From: Prorocentrum cordatum
Lineage: Eukaryota > Sar > Dinophyceae > Prorocentrales > Prorocentraceae
DNA: 64,000 bases
Reading direction: 5' to 3'
Assembly (NCBI GenBank): GCA_963575745.1
Contig: CAUYUJ010014759.1
Coordinates: 141,021-205,020 of the forward strand
In this document: positions 27,467 through 39,000 of the stretch, in pieces
Layout: each line of letters begins with the position of its first letter
Position numbering within the stretch: position 1 is the first letter of the stretch
The notes under the pieces: model-generated
The model's input: the letters and a program-made list of their open reading frames with translations, nothing else
Databases searched by the model: none
Told to the model about the DNA's origin: nothing
Made by a program: the position numbers and the translations under genes

Positions 27467-29356
27467 TTTTTCCCGGAAAGGGCTCCGGCCCAGGGTTCTC
27501 TTTGTACTAGGTAAACCTGTCCCCCGGTGCCTGCTTGAAGGAGGCCGGCGAATTTTTTCCCTGATAAATAACGAGCCGGCGAATTGCCGGCGAATTTTTT
27601 CCCTGGTAAATAACGAGCCGGCGAATTGCCGGCGAATTTTTTCCATGATAAATAACGAGCCGGCGAATTAAAATTTGAGGATGTCTCGAGCGAAACGCTA
27701 CGGCCCCACCCCAGCAAGACCACACCCCAGCACGACCACACCCCAGCACGACCTCACCACAGCACGACCACTCCCCAGCACGACCCCACCCCAGCACGAC
27801 CACGCCCCAGCACGACCACACCCCAGCACGATCACACCCCAGAACGACCACACCCCAGCACGACCCCACCCAAGCACGACCCCACCCCAGCACGACCACA
27901 CCCCAGCACGACCACACCCCAGCAACGCTTGTTTTTGAGCGCCGGCGAATTAAAATTTGAGGATGTCTCGAGCGAAACGCTTGTTTTTGAGGCCGGCGAA
28001 TTAAAATTTGAGGATGTCTCGAGCGAAACGCTACGGCCCCACCCCAGCAAGACCACACCCCAGCACGACCACACCCCAGCACGACCTCACCACAGCACGA
28101 CCACACCCCAGCACGACCACCCAGCACGCACCACAGCACGCCCCACGCACGACACCCCAGCACGACCCCACCCCAGCACGCCACCCCAGCACGAGCACCA
28201 CCCCAGCACGACCACACCCCAGCACGACCACACCCCAGCAGGACCCCACCCCAGCACGACCCCACCCCAGCACGGCCCCACCCCAGCAAGACCACACCCC
28301 AGCACGACCACACTCCAGCACGACCTCACCACAGCACGACCACTCCCCAGCACGATCACGCCCCAGCACGACCACGCCCCAGCACGACCACTCCCCAGCA
28401 CGACCACCTCCCAGCACGACCCCCCCCCCAGCACGACCACCCCCCCAGCACGACCACTCCCCAGCACGACCACCCCCCAGCACGACCACACCCCAGCACG
28501 ACCACTCCCCAGCACGACCACACCCCAGCACGACCCCACCCCAGCACGACCCCACCCTAGCACGACCACACCCCAGCACGATCACACCCCAGAACGACCA
28601 CACCCCAGCACGACCCCACCCCAGCACGACCCCACCCCAGCACGACCACACCCCAGCACGACCACACCCCAGCAGGACCCCACCCCAGCACGACCCCACC
28701 CCAGCACCCCACCCCAGCAAGACCACACCCCAGCACGACCACACCCCAGCACGACCTCACCACAGCACGACCACACCCCAGCACGATCACGCCCCAGCAC
28801 GACCACGCCCCAGCACGACCACTCCCCAGCACGACCACCCCCAGCACGACCACCCCCCCAGCACGACCACCCCCCAGCACGACCACCCCCCAGCACGACC
28901 ACACCCCAGCACGACCACACCACAGCACGACCACACCCCAGCACGACCACGCCCCAGCACGACCAGGCCCCAGCACGACAAGCGCCGAGCACGCCCACCC
29001 CCCAGCACGACCACGCCCCAGCACGACCACGCCCCAGCACGACCACCCCCCAGCACGACCACACCCCCAGCACGACCACACCCCAGCACGACCACTCCCC
29101 AGCACGACCACACCGCCTTGGTTGAGTGGTTGCCTGTCGTCGTGGAATGTTTCGTGGGGTGTCTCGTGGAATGTTTCGCGGGGTGTCTCGTGAAATGTTT
29201 CGTGAGGTGTCTCGTGGAATGTTTCGTGAGGTGTCTCGTGGGCTGTTTCGTGAGGGGTCTCGTGGGATGTTTCGTGAGGTGTTGCCCAGTTGGGTATCAT
29301 GAAAACGTGTCCATGCTCCACATGTCTATATCCCTTTCTGGGTTCGTGGGTCCATG
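27467..29356 (+). mobile_element. Composite repeat copy C, with internal re-insertion
   Basis: Head (27472), 42-bp modules, hairpin motif, a short 16-bp array (about 27703-27922), then a second hairpin-motif block (27923-28036; three motifs in all by 28032), a long 16-bp array (28037-29118), 24-bp array (29142-29283) and tail (to 29356). The second block repeats the GCTACGGCCCCACCCCAGCA junction exactly, implying duplication of the motif-array junction. Confidence 0.7.
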
Positions 29357-30442
29357 TTTTGTTTCCCAAGAAGGCCGTAGGCCCAGGGTTCTCTTTTAGT
29401 AGGTAAACCTGCCCCGGTGCTGCTTGAAGGAGGCCGGCGAATTTTTTTCCCCTGATAAATAACGAGCCGGAGAAATGCCGGCGAATTTTTCCCTGATAAA
29501 TAACGAGCCGGCGAGATCGGAGAGATTGCCGGCGAATTTTTGGCCAGGATAAATAACGAGCCGGCGAATTAAAATATTCGAGGACTGTCTGAGGAGCAAA
29601 CCTTGTTTTTGAGGCCGGCGAATTAAAATTTGAGGATGTATTCGAGCGCGAAAACGCCTTGTTTTGAAATCCCGACTCACCACACCCAGCACGACCAACC
29701 CCCTAGCACGACCTCACCACAGCACGACCACACCCCAGCACGACCACGCCCAGCACGACCACGCCCCAGCACGACACGCCCCAGCACCTACCCTACCCCA
29801 GCAAGAACACAACCCAGCACGACCCCACCGCACGACCACGCCCCAGCACGACCACACCCCAGCACGAACACACCTCAGCACGACCACACCCCAGCACGAC
29901 CACACCCCAGCACGACCACACCCCAGCACGACCACACCCCAGCACGACCCGACCCCAGCACGACCCTACCCCAGCAAGACCACACCCCAGCACGACCACA
30001 CCCCAGCACGACCTCACCACAGCACGACCACACCCCAGCACGACCACGCCCCAGCACGACCACGCCCCAGCACGACCACGCCCCAGCACAACCACCCCCC
30101 AGCACGACCACCCCCCCAGCACGACAACACCCCAGCACGACCACCCCCCAGCACGACCACACCCCAGCACGACCACTCCCCAGCACGACCACACCGCCTT
30201 GGTTGAGTGGTTGCCTGTCGTCGTGGAATGTTTCGTGGGGTGTCTCGTGGAATGTTTCGCGGGGTGTCTCCTGGAATGTTTCGTGAGGTGTCTCGCGGAA
30301 TGTTTCGTGAGGTGTCTCGTGGGATGTTTCGTGAGGTGTCTCGTGGGATGTTTCGTGAGGTGTTGCCCCGTTGGGTATCGTGAAAACGTGCCCATGCTCC
30401 ACATGTCTATATCCCTTTCCGGGTTCGTGGGTCCATCATGTT
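29357..30442 (+). mobile_element. Composite repeat copy D, head region error-rich
   Basis: The head reads CCCAAGAAGGCCGTAGGCCC instead of CCCGGAAAGGGCGTAGGCCC, and modules to about 29680 carry many 1-2 base indels (CTGTCTGAGGAGCAAACCTT for the hairpin motif). The corresponding part of the second assembly copy (49734-50045) is clean. 16-bp array 29684-30195, 24-bp array 30222-30362, tail to 30442. Confidence 0.65.
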
Positions 30443-30545
30443 TCCTGGGAAGGGGGTGGGGGGGTTGTTTGGTTTTCCCTCCTTGGGGGGGGTTTTGGTG
30501 GGTTTCCCCCCAGACACACCCCCTCGCTCTGGACGCCCCCCCTCG
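30443..30545 (+). repeat. G-rich minisatellite fragment
   Basis: GGGGGTTTTGGTGGGTTTCC then CCCCAGACACACCCC, related to 27150-27465. It sits exactly between two composite repeats. Confidence 0.6.
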
Positions 30546-32688
30546 AGTTTTTTCCCGGAAAGGGCTTAAGCCCAGGGTTCTCTTTTAGTAGGTAAACCTG
30601 TCCCCCGGTGCCTGCTTGAAGGAGGCCGGCGAATTTTTTCCCTGATAAATAACGAGGTCGAAGGAGGCCGGCGAATTTTTCCCTGATAAATATCGAGCCC
30701 GCGAATTAAAATTTGAGGATGTCTCGAGCGAAACGCTTGTTTTTGAGCGCCCGCGAATTAAAATTTGAGGATGTCTCGAGCGAAACGCTTGTTTTTCAGA
30801 ATTTGTCGAGGATGTCTCGAGCGAAACGCTTGTTTTTCAGAATTTGTTCCGGGGAAAGGGCACAGAGCCCAGGTTTTTAACTTTGTACTAGGTAAAACTA
30901 GTCCCCCGTGGCCTGCGTGAAGGAGGGCGGCGGAATTTTCCTGAAAATAACGAGCGGCGAATTGCGTGCGAATTTTTTTCCCTGATAGAATAACGAGCCG
31001 GCCGAATTGCCGGGCGACGCATCTCCTCGCTAAATAACGAGCCGGCGACGAATAAATTTGAGGATGTCCCTCGAGCGAAAGCCTGTTCCCGGAAAGGGCG
31101 TAGGCCCAGGGTTCTCTTTTAGTAGGTAAACCTGTCCCCCGGTGCCTGCTTGAAGGAGGCCGGCGAAATTTTTCCCTGATAAATAACGAGCCGGCGAATT
31201 GCCGGCGAATTTTTTCCCTGATAAATAACGAGCCGGCGAATTGCCGGCGAATTTTTTCCATGATAAATAACGAGCCGGCGAATTAAAATTTGAGGATGTC
31301 TCGAGCGAAACGCTAGATTCCCAGCACGGCCCACCCCAGCAAGACCACACCTCAGCACGACCACACTCCAGCACGACCTCACCACAGCACGACCACTCCC
31401 CAGCACGATCACGCCCCAGCACGACCACGCCCCAGCACGACCACTCCCCAGCACGACCACCTCCCAGCACGACCACACCCCAGCAACGACCCCACCCCAG
31501 CACGACTCCACCCCAGCACGACCCCACCCCAGCCGACCCCACCCCAGCACGACCACGAACCAGCACGACCACACCCCAAGCACGACCACAACCCCAGCAC
31601 GACCCCACCCCAGCAGAACCCACCCCAGCACGACCCACCCCAGCCACGACCACACCCCAGCACGACCACACCCCAGCACGACCACACCCCAGCACGACCC
31701 ACCCCAGCACGACCACACCCCAGCACGACCCACCCCAGCACCCACCCCAGCACGACCACACCCCAGCACGACCCCACCCCAGCACGACCCCACCCTAGCA
31801 AGACCACACCCCAGCACGACCACACCCCAGCACGACCTCACCACAGCACGACCACACCCCAGCACGACCACGCCCCAGCACGACCACGCCCCAGCACGAC
31901 CACGCCCCAGCACAACCACCCCCCAGCACGACCACCCCCCCAGCACGACACACCCCAGCACGACCAAGCACCAGCACCGACCACACCCCAGCACGACCAC
32001 ACCCCAGCACACACACCACAGTCAACCCACACCCCAGCACGACCACACCCCAGCACGACACACACACACCCAGCACGACCCCACCCCAGCACGACCCCAA
32101 CACAGCACGACCCCCCAGCACGACCACACCCCAGCACGACCACACCCCAGCACGACCCCAGCACCCAGCAGCAGACCACACCCCAGCACGACCACACCCC
32201 AGCACGACCTCACCACAGCACGACCACACCCCAGCACGACCACGCCCCAGCACGACCACGCCCCAGCACGACCACGCCCCAGCACGACCACCCCCCAGCA
32301 CGACCACCCCCCTAGCACGACCACCCCCCAGCACGACCACCCCCCAGCACGACCACACCCCAGCACGACCACACCCCAACACGACCATACTCCAGCACGA
32401 CCACACCCCAGCACGACCACACCCAGTCGCACCCCCGTGGAATGTTTCGTGGGGTGTCTGGTTGAGTGGTTGCCTGTTCGTGGGGTGTCTCGTGGAATGT
32501 TTCACGGGGTGTCTCGTGGAATGTTTCGTGAGGTGTCTCGTGGGTTGTTTCGTGAGGTGTCTCCTGGGATGTTTCGCGGGGTGTCTCGTGGGATGTTTCG
32601 TGAGGTGTCGCCCAGTTGGATATCGTGAAAACGTGACCATGCTGCACATGTCTATATCCCTTTCCGGGTTCGTGGGTCCATCATGTTT
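30546..32688 (+). mobile_element. Composite repeat copy E, three heads
   Basis: Heads at about 30553, 30850 (degraded) and 31087, each followed by modules and hairpin motifs. The stretch 30840-31085 is indel-rich. 16-bp array 31318-32430 with many irregular monomers (31480-32170), 24-bp array 32438-32607 with a duplicated GGTTGAGTGGTTGCCTGT linker inside, tail to 32688. Confidence 0.65.
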
Positions 32689-32689
32689 G

Positions 32690-32870
32690 GTATTCGGAGG
32701 GTTGTCCTCCTGGGCCCCCCGCTGAAGGTATTTTTTTTGTGTCAGCGGAGGGCTTCCCCCCCGGTCCTCCCGTCAAGGGTGGTTTTTGAGGGAGTCAGGG
32801 GGGGCTGGTGGGATCCCCCCCGGAACCCGTCCTCAGGGAGAGTTTGGAAGGGGTTCAAGGGGTTGGGGTG
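32690..32870 (+). repeat. G-rich minisatellite block
   Basis: Three degenerate units with GGGCTGGTGGGATCCCCCCC-type and CCCGTCCTCAGGGAGAG-type segments, the same family as 27150-27465. Confidence 0.6.
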
Positions 32871-33060
32871 AAATCGGGCCTCCCCCTCTACAGGAGGCAT
32901 ATTCAAAAATAATTCAAAAATAGTAGGGGGATTTGTTGTTTGATTTTATATCTAGGTTGGAATATTTTCTAACAATCCATTTTTGAATACGTTTTGCAAA
33001 GTTTGGATTCTCCGCCGAACAGCTGTCCTTCGTCCGTAGTGCCCTTGTCGCTCCCAGTTC
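32871..33060 (+). mobile_element. TIR-family left end and AT-rich interior
   Basis: ATCGGGCCTCCCCCTCTACA then GGAGGCATATTCAAAAATAA matches the left end of the GTCGGGC family (10189-10230). An unusually AT-rich interior (32900-33000) contains AAAAATA direct repeats. The matching right end was not found with confidence. Confidence 0.45.
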
Positions 33061-33076
33061 CCTTCGTTCTAATCCC

Positions 33077-33196
33077 AATCACGCCCGTTAAGGCGTGAGT
33101 GATTTAGGGCGTTTCTCCTTCCAAACCCATTTCATCCCCTTCGGGGAGGGGTTGCCCCTTCCCCTCCCCTTTCCCCCTGGGTTTGGAAAGGGCGTT
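33077..33196. repeat. Two adjacent inverted repeats
   Basis: AATCACGCC / GGCGTGAGTGATT (33077-33104), then CTTCCAAACCCA (33119-33129 region) inverted as TGGGTTTGGAAAG (33178-33190). A C- and T-rich stretch forms the second loop. Confidence 0.6.
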
Positions 33197-33204
33197 CCGC
33201 GAGG

Positions 33205-33440
33205 AGTTGGAGCGTCCACGGTGGTTTCGGCAATGAGGCCTGCACGATTGATTGTGCAATGGTGTGGGCCAAATTTGGGTGTCCTGGGAGAGGGGGCCCT
33301 AATTAGGGAAACCCTCTTCTTGAATCGATCTCCTCCAGGGTGGCCCCAAGATGGTTCCAGAGGCTCCCAAGGGTGCCAAGACGGCCGCAAAAGGAGCCCA
33401 GGAGGCCTCAAGAGGCCTCCAAGAGGCCCCCAAGATAACA
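33205..33440 (+). repeat. Dispersed repeat, copy 1 of 3
   Basis: Shares with 34870-35090 and 35100-35340 the order GGTTT/GTGG, CAAATTTGGG or ACATTTTGGCC, TCGATCTCCTCCAGGGTGGC, GGCTCCCAAGGGTGCC, AAGACGGCC and a run of AAGAGGCCCCC units. Translation gives Pro-Lys-Arg-Gly repeats, not a real protein. Confidence 0.75.
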
Positions 33441-33603
33441 ACAATATGTTGTCTTTGTTGGGGGCATCCAGAGGCGCAGACCCTGCCACGCGCCCCCGTT
33501 TGTGACTCGGCCTGCCGCCGAGTCACGCCCCCCCCCAAGCCAGGGGCCACGACAGGTAGGCCCTAGCCTACCCGCCTGTCTGAGCGAACGGCACACCATT
33601 CAC

Positions 33604-34514
33604 TCACCGTGGGCCCCTTTTCACCAGGCGGGCCCGATGCTGCCACCAGCCGGCGACGTTCTGCGGCGCCGCCACCCGCAGGGCCTCGAACTGCCGCATC
33701 ACCGTGCATGCGCGGCGCTTCCACCACCAAAAGATATGCCTCTGGCGTCGTTTCCGCATCCGCCGCATCGCCTGGCCAACAGCCGCATCTGCCGTGGGAG
33801 CCGCGTCCGACCCCTCTGCCGCGCCATCCCGCCCAGCCATGCGCCATCCAGCTGCGACGCCCTCCGCAAAGGCCTCGGCCTCCGCCCCATGATCCCGCGC
33901 GTGCCAGAAGCCTGGCGCCAGTCGCCGAAGCCTCCCGCGACCACATCGATCTCGAACTCCGCACCCTTCACCAAGCCCACGTCCACGACGCCCTTCGACG
34001 CTTCCTGGATCAGCTCGGCCCCTATGGGTAGGGCATCGCCCGCCACGCCCAACAACATGCCCTCGAGCCCGTCGTTGCCTTTGATGACGCCGGCCTCCAG
34101 CATCGCCTCCCAGCCCTCCCTGGGCGGCGCCAGCGCCCGCTGCCTCTGCACGCCCTTCACGCACGTGCTGGCCCCCGCGCCGCAGCCGCCGTGCCCGGGC
34201 TCCCGCCCCGCATCCGCCCTCATGCGGAGGAGCGCCCGAGCCCGCTGCACGCCCTGCTCGCCCAGGGAGCCCTGCATGCCCGGCCGCGGCCCGCTCGAGG
34301 CCCACCCCAGCTCCGCCGCGGATGCCGAAGCGAACCCGCGCTCGGGCTCTCGCTCAGCATGCTGCGCTGCATTGCGCCGCCGCCTGGCTAGGCGCCGGGC
34401 ACCCAGCCGCACGCGCCCGTGGACGTGAGTGCGGCCCGCGCGCACTCTGGATGGCTCCCGTTGAGAGGCCCGCGCTGCTCTGACGGAGCGGGGCGCCGAA
34501 GGCCGTCCAGCCAC
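33604..34514 (-). pseudogene. Unrecognised coding-like region, probably exonic, one frame change
   Basis: Read on the minus strand, one frame from about 34350 to 33920 gives varied, non-repetitive sequence (…REGWEAMLEAGVIKGNDGLE…GAELIQEASKGVVDVGLVKG…). Near 33900 the sensible frame switches to …FWHARDHGAEAEAFAEGVAA…MRRMRKRRQRHIFWWWKRRA…VAGWWQHRARLVKRGP, which ends at a perfect GTGAGT donor-like site on the minus strand (33603-33608). It could be an exon of a cellular gene with a frameshift or short intron, or a relic. The stretch upstream on that strand (34520-34780) is very GC-rich with competing frames. No family is recognised. Confidence 0.4.
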
Positions 34515-34869
34515 GCGGAAGTCTCGCTGCTCGGGCCACGTGCCAGGGGCCGCGCGCGCCCGCGCGAAGGGCCGCCTCGCACAGCCGCACGGGCTCGCGC
34601 CCTCCGCCGCCCGGCGAGCGGTGGAGGGCCCAAGCGCCGCCGCCTCCGCCTCCCGCCTTGCCGCCGGCCGCCATCGCCTCTCGGCGGGCCGCCCCCCGCA
34701 GCCATCACCTGCCCACGCCGCCGCCAGACCGGCCCCGGGCGGAAGAGGGATGAAACAGTTTGAGACAAATGGCTTCAGCCGACATGGCTACGGAGATGAG
34801 CCCAAGAGGCTCCCAAGAAACCCCCAAGAGGCCCCCCAGAGGCATCCAAAGCGCCCAGAGAGGCCTCGT

Positions 34870-35090
34870 CGAGAGGCCGATCTCTCTGTATTTACAATGG
34901 TTTTGGCTACATTTTGGCCTCATTGGATCGTTTCCTCCAAGATGGCCCCAAGATCGCCCCCGAGGCTCCCAAGGGTACAGCAAGACGGCCCCACGAGGTG
35001 CCCAGGAGGCCCCAAAGATGCCCCTATAAGGCTCCCAAGAGATCCCCACGGGGCTCCAAGAGGCCCCCCAGAGGCACCCAAGACGCCCCA
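34870..35090 (+). repeat. Dispersed repeat, copy 2 of 3
   Basis: Aligns to the third copy: GGCTACATTTTGGCCTCATT, TTCCTCCAAGATGGCCCCAA, GAGGCTCCCAAGGGTACAGC, AAGACGGCCCC, GAGGTGCCCAGGAGGCCCC. Confidence 0.8.
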
Positions 35091-35099
35091 AGACGCCTC

Positions 35100-35340
35100 G
35101 GCGAGGGGGCCAACATGTCTGTAGTTACACAAGTGGTGGCCACATTTTGGCCTCCTGGGGGGCGGGGACCGTGATGCACTACGGCCCCTCCTTTGATCGA
35201 TCTCTTCCAGGATGGCCCCCGAAGCTCCCAAGGGTGCCGCAAGACGGCCTAAGAGGTGCCCAGTAGGCCCAAAGAGGCTCCAAAAGGCCACCACGACAAC
35301 CCCAAAAGGCTACCAAGAGACCCCGAAGAGGCCCGAAGAG
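35100..35340 (+). repeat. Dispersed repeat, copy 3 of 3
   Basis: GGCCACATTTTGGCCTCCTG, TCTCTTCCAGGATGGCCCCC, GAAGCTCCCAAGGGTGCCGC, AAGACGGCC, GAGGTGCCCAGTAGGCCC: the same order as copies 1 and 2. Confidence 0.8.
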
Positions 35341-35355
35341 GACCCGGCAACCAAG

Positions 35356-35387
35356 GGATCAGGTCGGGGGCACGCCCGACCTGATCC
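35356..35387. repeat. 32-bp palindrome
   Basis: GGATCAGGTCGGG and CCCGACCTGATCC are perfect inverse arms separated by six bases. The GGTCGGG..CCCGACC core matches the ends of the GTCGGGC TIR family, so this may be two element ends joined head to head. Confidence 0.85.
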
Positions 35388-35540
35388 AAGGGGTTGGGGG
35401 GTCTCCCCCCAGACACCCCCCTTTGCCCTGGAGCCACTTCCGGAGCTGCGCCGCGCTCCGCGCGGCGCGCTGTGTTTTGCCACGGAGCGCGCGGTGCAGG
35501 TCGTGTCCTGCGCACGTAGTGCTCGGCGCTGTCACTGTCA

Positions 35541-36038
35541 GTGAGCCCAGTTGGGGATACACCCCTCGGAACCCGAAGGGAACGACCTACATCCCCATCC
35601 AGGGGGGCAAATCGGCCAGTGGAGCCCAGGCCACGCCGCCGGAGATGGGGATCGGTGAAACGATGCTCCCGCTCTTTCCTCCTGGAGGCGGAGCACTGGC
35701 TGACCCTGCTGGGGCTGGGCCGCAACCAAAAACATCGGAAAGCGGTAGGGTGGAAGTAGAGTGTCCTGGAGAAGTTCGTTCTGGACTTCGAGGTGAATCT
35801 CGTGCGGATTTTTCTTTGGCCAGGAAGTGAGACAAAACAAAGGTCCACGCGAAATTCACTTCGTTTTTCACTCGCCGTTTCGGGCTTTTGTATTGACAGA
35901 CATCCACGCAAAAATCTGCTGCAGCACGTCTGCAAGGTCGGTGCAGTGACATGTATGTCCCCCCTTCACCCTCCTCCGCATGCTTCTGTCCCCGTCCCTA
36001 TCTTGCCATTCCTGCAGGTTGATTTTGCGTATTTTTAA
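35541..36038 (+). pseudogene. Coding-like frame of unknown identity with one TAG
   Basis: The frame open from about 35541 reads …RSFLLEAEHWLTLLGLGRNQ… to TAG at 35757-35759 and continues directly in the same frame as SVLEKFVLDFEVNLVRIFLW…RNSLRFSLAVSGFCIDRHPR…LLQHVCK to TAA at 36038. Composition is ordinary and not repeat-like. No domain is recognised. It could be an old retroposed fragment or an exon remnant; chance is not excluded. Confidence 0.25.
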
Positions 36039-36350
36039 AGCTCAGGCGCACCGCAAAACCTTCAACTTGCTTGTTTGTAGTGAGCGGTCTTGAATCTATT
36101 CGCCATATGTTTAGAAAAGGGCTGGGTACGTCACTGAGTAATTTAGGGAGGGCACCCTGATCACGCTGCCGAACAGTCAGGACGGGACGTTTTTCGTCAA
36201 TTTTCGGACCCTGAGAACCCTGGCCACGAACCAGGGCGGGAACAACAAGCGACTCAGGACGAAAAGCTGGTCCCTGGGAAAGGGTCGCGATTCCCAGGGG
36301 CTGCGTGTTGAGAGTGCCAGGAAATCGCACATCACGGCAGTCCCCGACGT
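36039..36350. other. Unassigned sequence
   Basis: No repeat or gene is recognised. Open frames are short and lack motifs. Confidence 0.4.
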
Positions 36351-36515
36351 CCTGGCGCAGCACTGTTTTTCGCAGCGGGCGGTGCCGCCCGATTTCGGGC
36401 CCCAGGACCAATCATAAGTCGACCTGGCTCGAAGCATGACGCAGAGGGACGAGGTCCAGGATTCGAGTCGTGATTTTGACGATGTTTAGTTTTTCGTGAC
36501 ATCGGATTCAGGGCT
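36351..36515 (+). repeat. Second member of the 5546-5722 element family
   Basis: Shares CCTGGCG, TTTTTCGCA, TCGGGCCC, CTGGCTCGAA, GAGGTCCAGG, TCGTGATTTT, TTTTTCGTGACATCGGAT and CAGGGC in the same order as 5558-5722. Its terminal repeats are less well preserved. Confidence 0.6.
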
Positions 36516-37137
36516 TGGGCGAGGACCACTGTGCACCGATGCCTCTCTTATGCGAGCCGATCCTGGGCTCGAATCAGCGTGTAGCTGGCGTCCTCCTGCG
36601 GGCTGGACCGGGTTGGTGGGAGGGTCGTCCAGCGTTGGCCAGAAGGTTTGCCGGTGGAGTTCTTCGACAAGAGTGATCTCCATGAGTATCCAGCTGCCTG
36701 CGGCAAGTCCCGCCGCCGTGCCAGCCCAGCATTCCGGGAGGCAGCTGGACGTGACACTTTTCGCCCTTCGTCCTTCAAGCGCTTTCATGGGGCTCGTTTG
36801 GGCCGTCCTGATCTGCACATGTCCCGGACGTGATTTTTTTCGCAATGTCGACCCCCAAGGGTCTCGACCCATTACGTGGGACCGATTTTGATCCCGAACG
36901 GTGTTTTGAGTCCCGGGGCCAGGCGAGGGCCTTTGGAGGACGAAAATGGCCTAATACCTCCCGTCGTGTTTTTTTCACAATTCGAGGGGGTCTCGGTAGG
37001 GGGTCTCGGTTTGGGGTCGTTAGGGGCGCTCTCGGGCCGCCTTGTGCACTCCGTGCTCCCCAGCCATCTGTGGCGTGGCTCTGGCGGCTGTGGACGCGGC
37101 TGCTCCCTGGCGGTGCACTTCCTCGAGCCGCCCGTGT
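36516..37137. other. Unassigned sequence with a further fragment of the same family
   Basis: GACGTGATTTTTTTCGCAAT then GTCGACCC (36828-36862) resembles the TCGTGATTTTT...GCAACGTCGGATC end of the 5546 element. Otherwise nothing is recognised. Confidence 0.4.
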
Positions 37138-38900
37138 TTTTTCCCGGAAAGGGCGTAGGCCCAGGGTTCTCTTTTAGTAGGTAAACCTGTTCCCCGGTGC
37201 CTGCTTGAAGGAGGCCGGCGAATTTTTTCCCTGATAAATAACGAGCCGGCGAATTGCCGGCGAATTTTTTCCCTGATAAATAACGAGCCGGCGAATTGCC
37301 GGCGAATTTTTTCCATGATAAATAACGAGCCGGCGAATTAAAATTTGAGGATGTCTCGAGCGAAACGCTTGTTCCCGGAAAGGGCAAGAGCCCAGGGTTC
37401 TCTTTGTACTAGGTAAACTAGTCCCCCGGTGCCTGCTTGAAGGAGGCCGGCGAATTTTTTCCCTGATAAATAACGAGCCGGCGAATTGCCGGCGAATTTT
37501 TTCCCTGATAAATAACGAGCCGGCGAATTGCCGGCGAATTTTTTCCATGATAAATAACGAGCCGGCGAATTAAAATTTGAGGATGTCTCGAGCGAAACGC
37601 TTGTTTCCCGGAAAGGGCAAGAGCCCAGGGTTCTCTTTGTACTAGGTAAACCTGTCCCCCGGTGCCTGCTTGAAGGAGGCCGGCGAATTTTTTCCCTGAT
37701 AAATAACGAGCCGGCGAATTGCCGGCGAATTTTTCCCGGAAAGGGCGTAGGCCCAGGGTTCTCTTTTAGTAGGTAAAACCTGTCCCCCGGTGCCTGCTTG
37801 AAGGAGGCCGGCGAATTTTTTCCCTGATAAATAACGAGCCGGCGAATTGCCGGCGAATTTTTTCCCTGGTAAATAACGAGCCGGCGAATTGCCGGCGAAT
37901 TTTTTCCATGATAAATAACGAGCCGGCGAATTAAAATTTGAGGATGTCTCGAGCGAAACGCACGACCACACCCCAGCACGATCACGCCCCAGCACGACCA
38001 CGCCCCAGCACGACCACTCCCCAGCACGACCACCTCCCAGCACGACCACCCCCCCAGCACGACCACCCCCCAGCACGACCACCCCCCAGCACGACCACAC
38101 CCCAGCACGACCACACCCCAGCACGACCACACCCCAGCACGACCCCACCCCAGCACGACCCCACCCTAGCACGACCACACCCCAGCACGATCACACCCCA
38201 GAACGACCACACCCCAGCACGACCCCACCCAAGCACGACCCCACCCCAGCACGACCACACCCCAGCACGACCACACCCCAGCAGGACCCCACCCCAGCAC
38301 GACCCCACCCCAGCACGGCCCCACCCCAGCAAGACCACACCCCAGCACGACCACACTCCAGCACGACCTCACCACAGCACGACCACGCCCCAGCACGATC
38401 ACGCCCCAGCACGACCACGCCCCAGCACGACCACTCCCCAGCACGACCACCTCCCAGCACGACCACCCCCCCAGCACGACCCCCCCCCCGCACGACCACC
38501 CCCCCAGCACGACCACCCCCCAGCACGACCACACCCCAGCACGACCACTCCCCAGCACGACCACACCCCAGCACGACCCCACCCCAGCACGACCCCACCC
38601 TATCACGAACACACCCCAGCACGATCACACCCCAGAACGACCACACCCCAGCACGACCCCACCCCAGCACGACCCCACCCCAGCACGACCACACCCCAGC
38701 ACGACCACACCCCAGCAGGACCCCACCCCAGCACGACCCCACCCCAGCACGGCCCCACTCCAGCAAGACCACACCCCAGCACGACCACACCCCAGCACGA
38801 CCTCACCACAGCACGACCACACCCCAGCACGATCACGCCCCAGCACGACCACGCCCCAGCACGACCACTCCCCCGCACGACCACCTCCCAGCACGACCAC
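37138..38900 (+). mobile_element. Composite repeat copy F, four heads, cut by the assembly gap
   Basis: Heads at 37144, 37374, 37609 and 37736 in tandem, each followed by 42-bp modules and, except the third, the hairpin motif. The 16-bp array begins at about 37962 and runs unbroken into the N run. The nested heads show repeated insertion or slippage at the module boundary. Confidence 0.65.
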
Positions 38901-39000
38901 NNNNNNNNNNNNNNNNNNNNNNNNNNNNNNNNNNNNNNNNNNNNNNNNNNNNNNNNNNNNNNNNNNNNNNNNNNNNNNNNNNNNNNNNNNNNNNNNNNNN
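38901..39000. other. Assembly gap, 100 N
   Basis: Exactly 100 Ns, a conventional placeholder for a gap of unknown size. The sequence to the right begins in mid-gag, identical to the sequence starting at 18728. Confidence 1.

Noticed and set aside
33502-34428. 308-codon plus-strand frame opposite the minus-strand coding-like region
   Set aside because: Pro/Ala/Ser-rich composition typical of the antisense of GC-rich coding sequence; the minus strand reads more like protein and ends at a splice donor.
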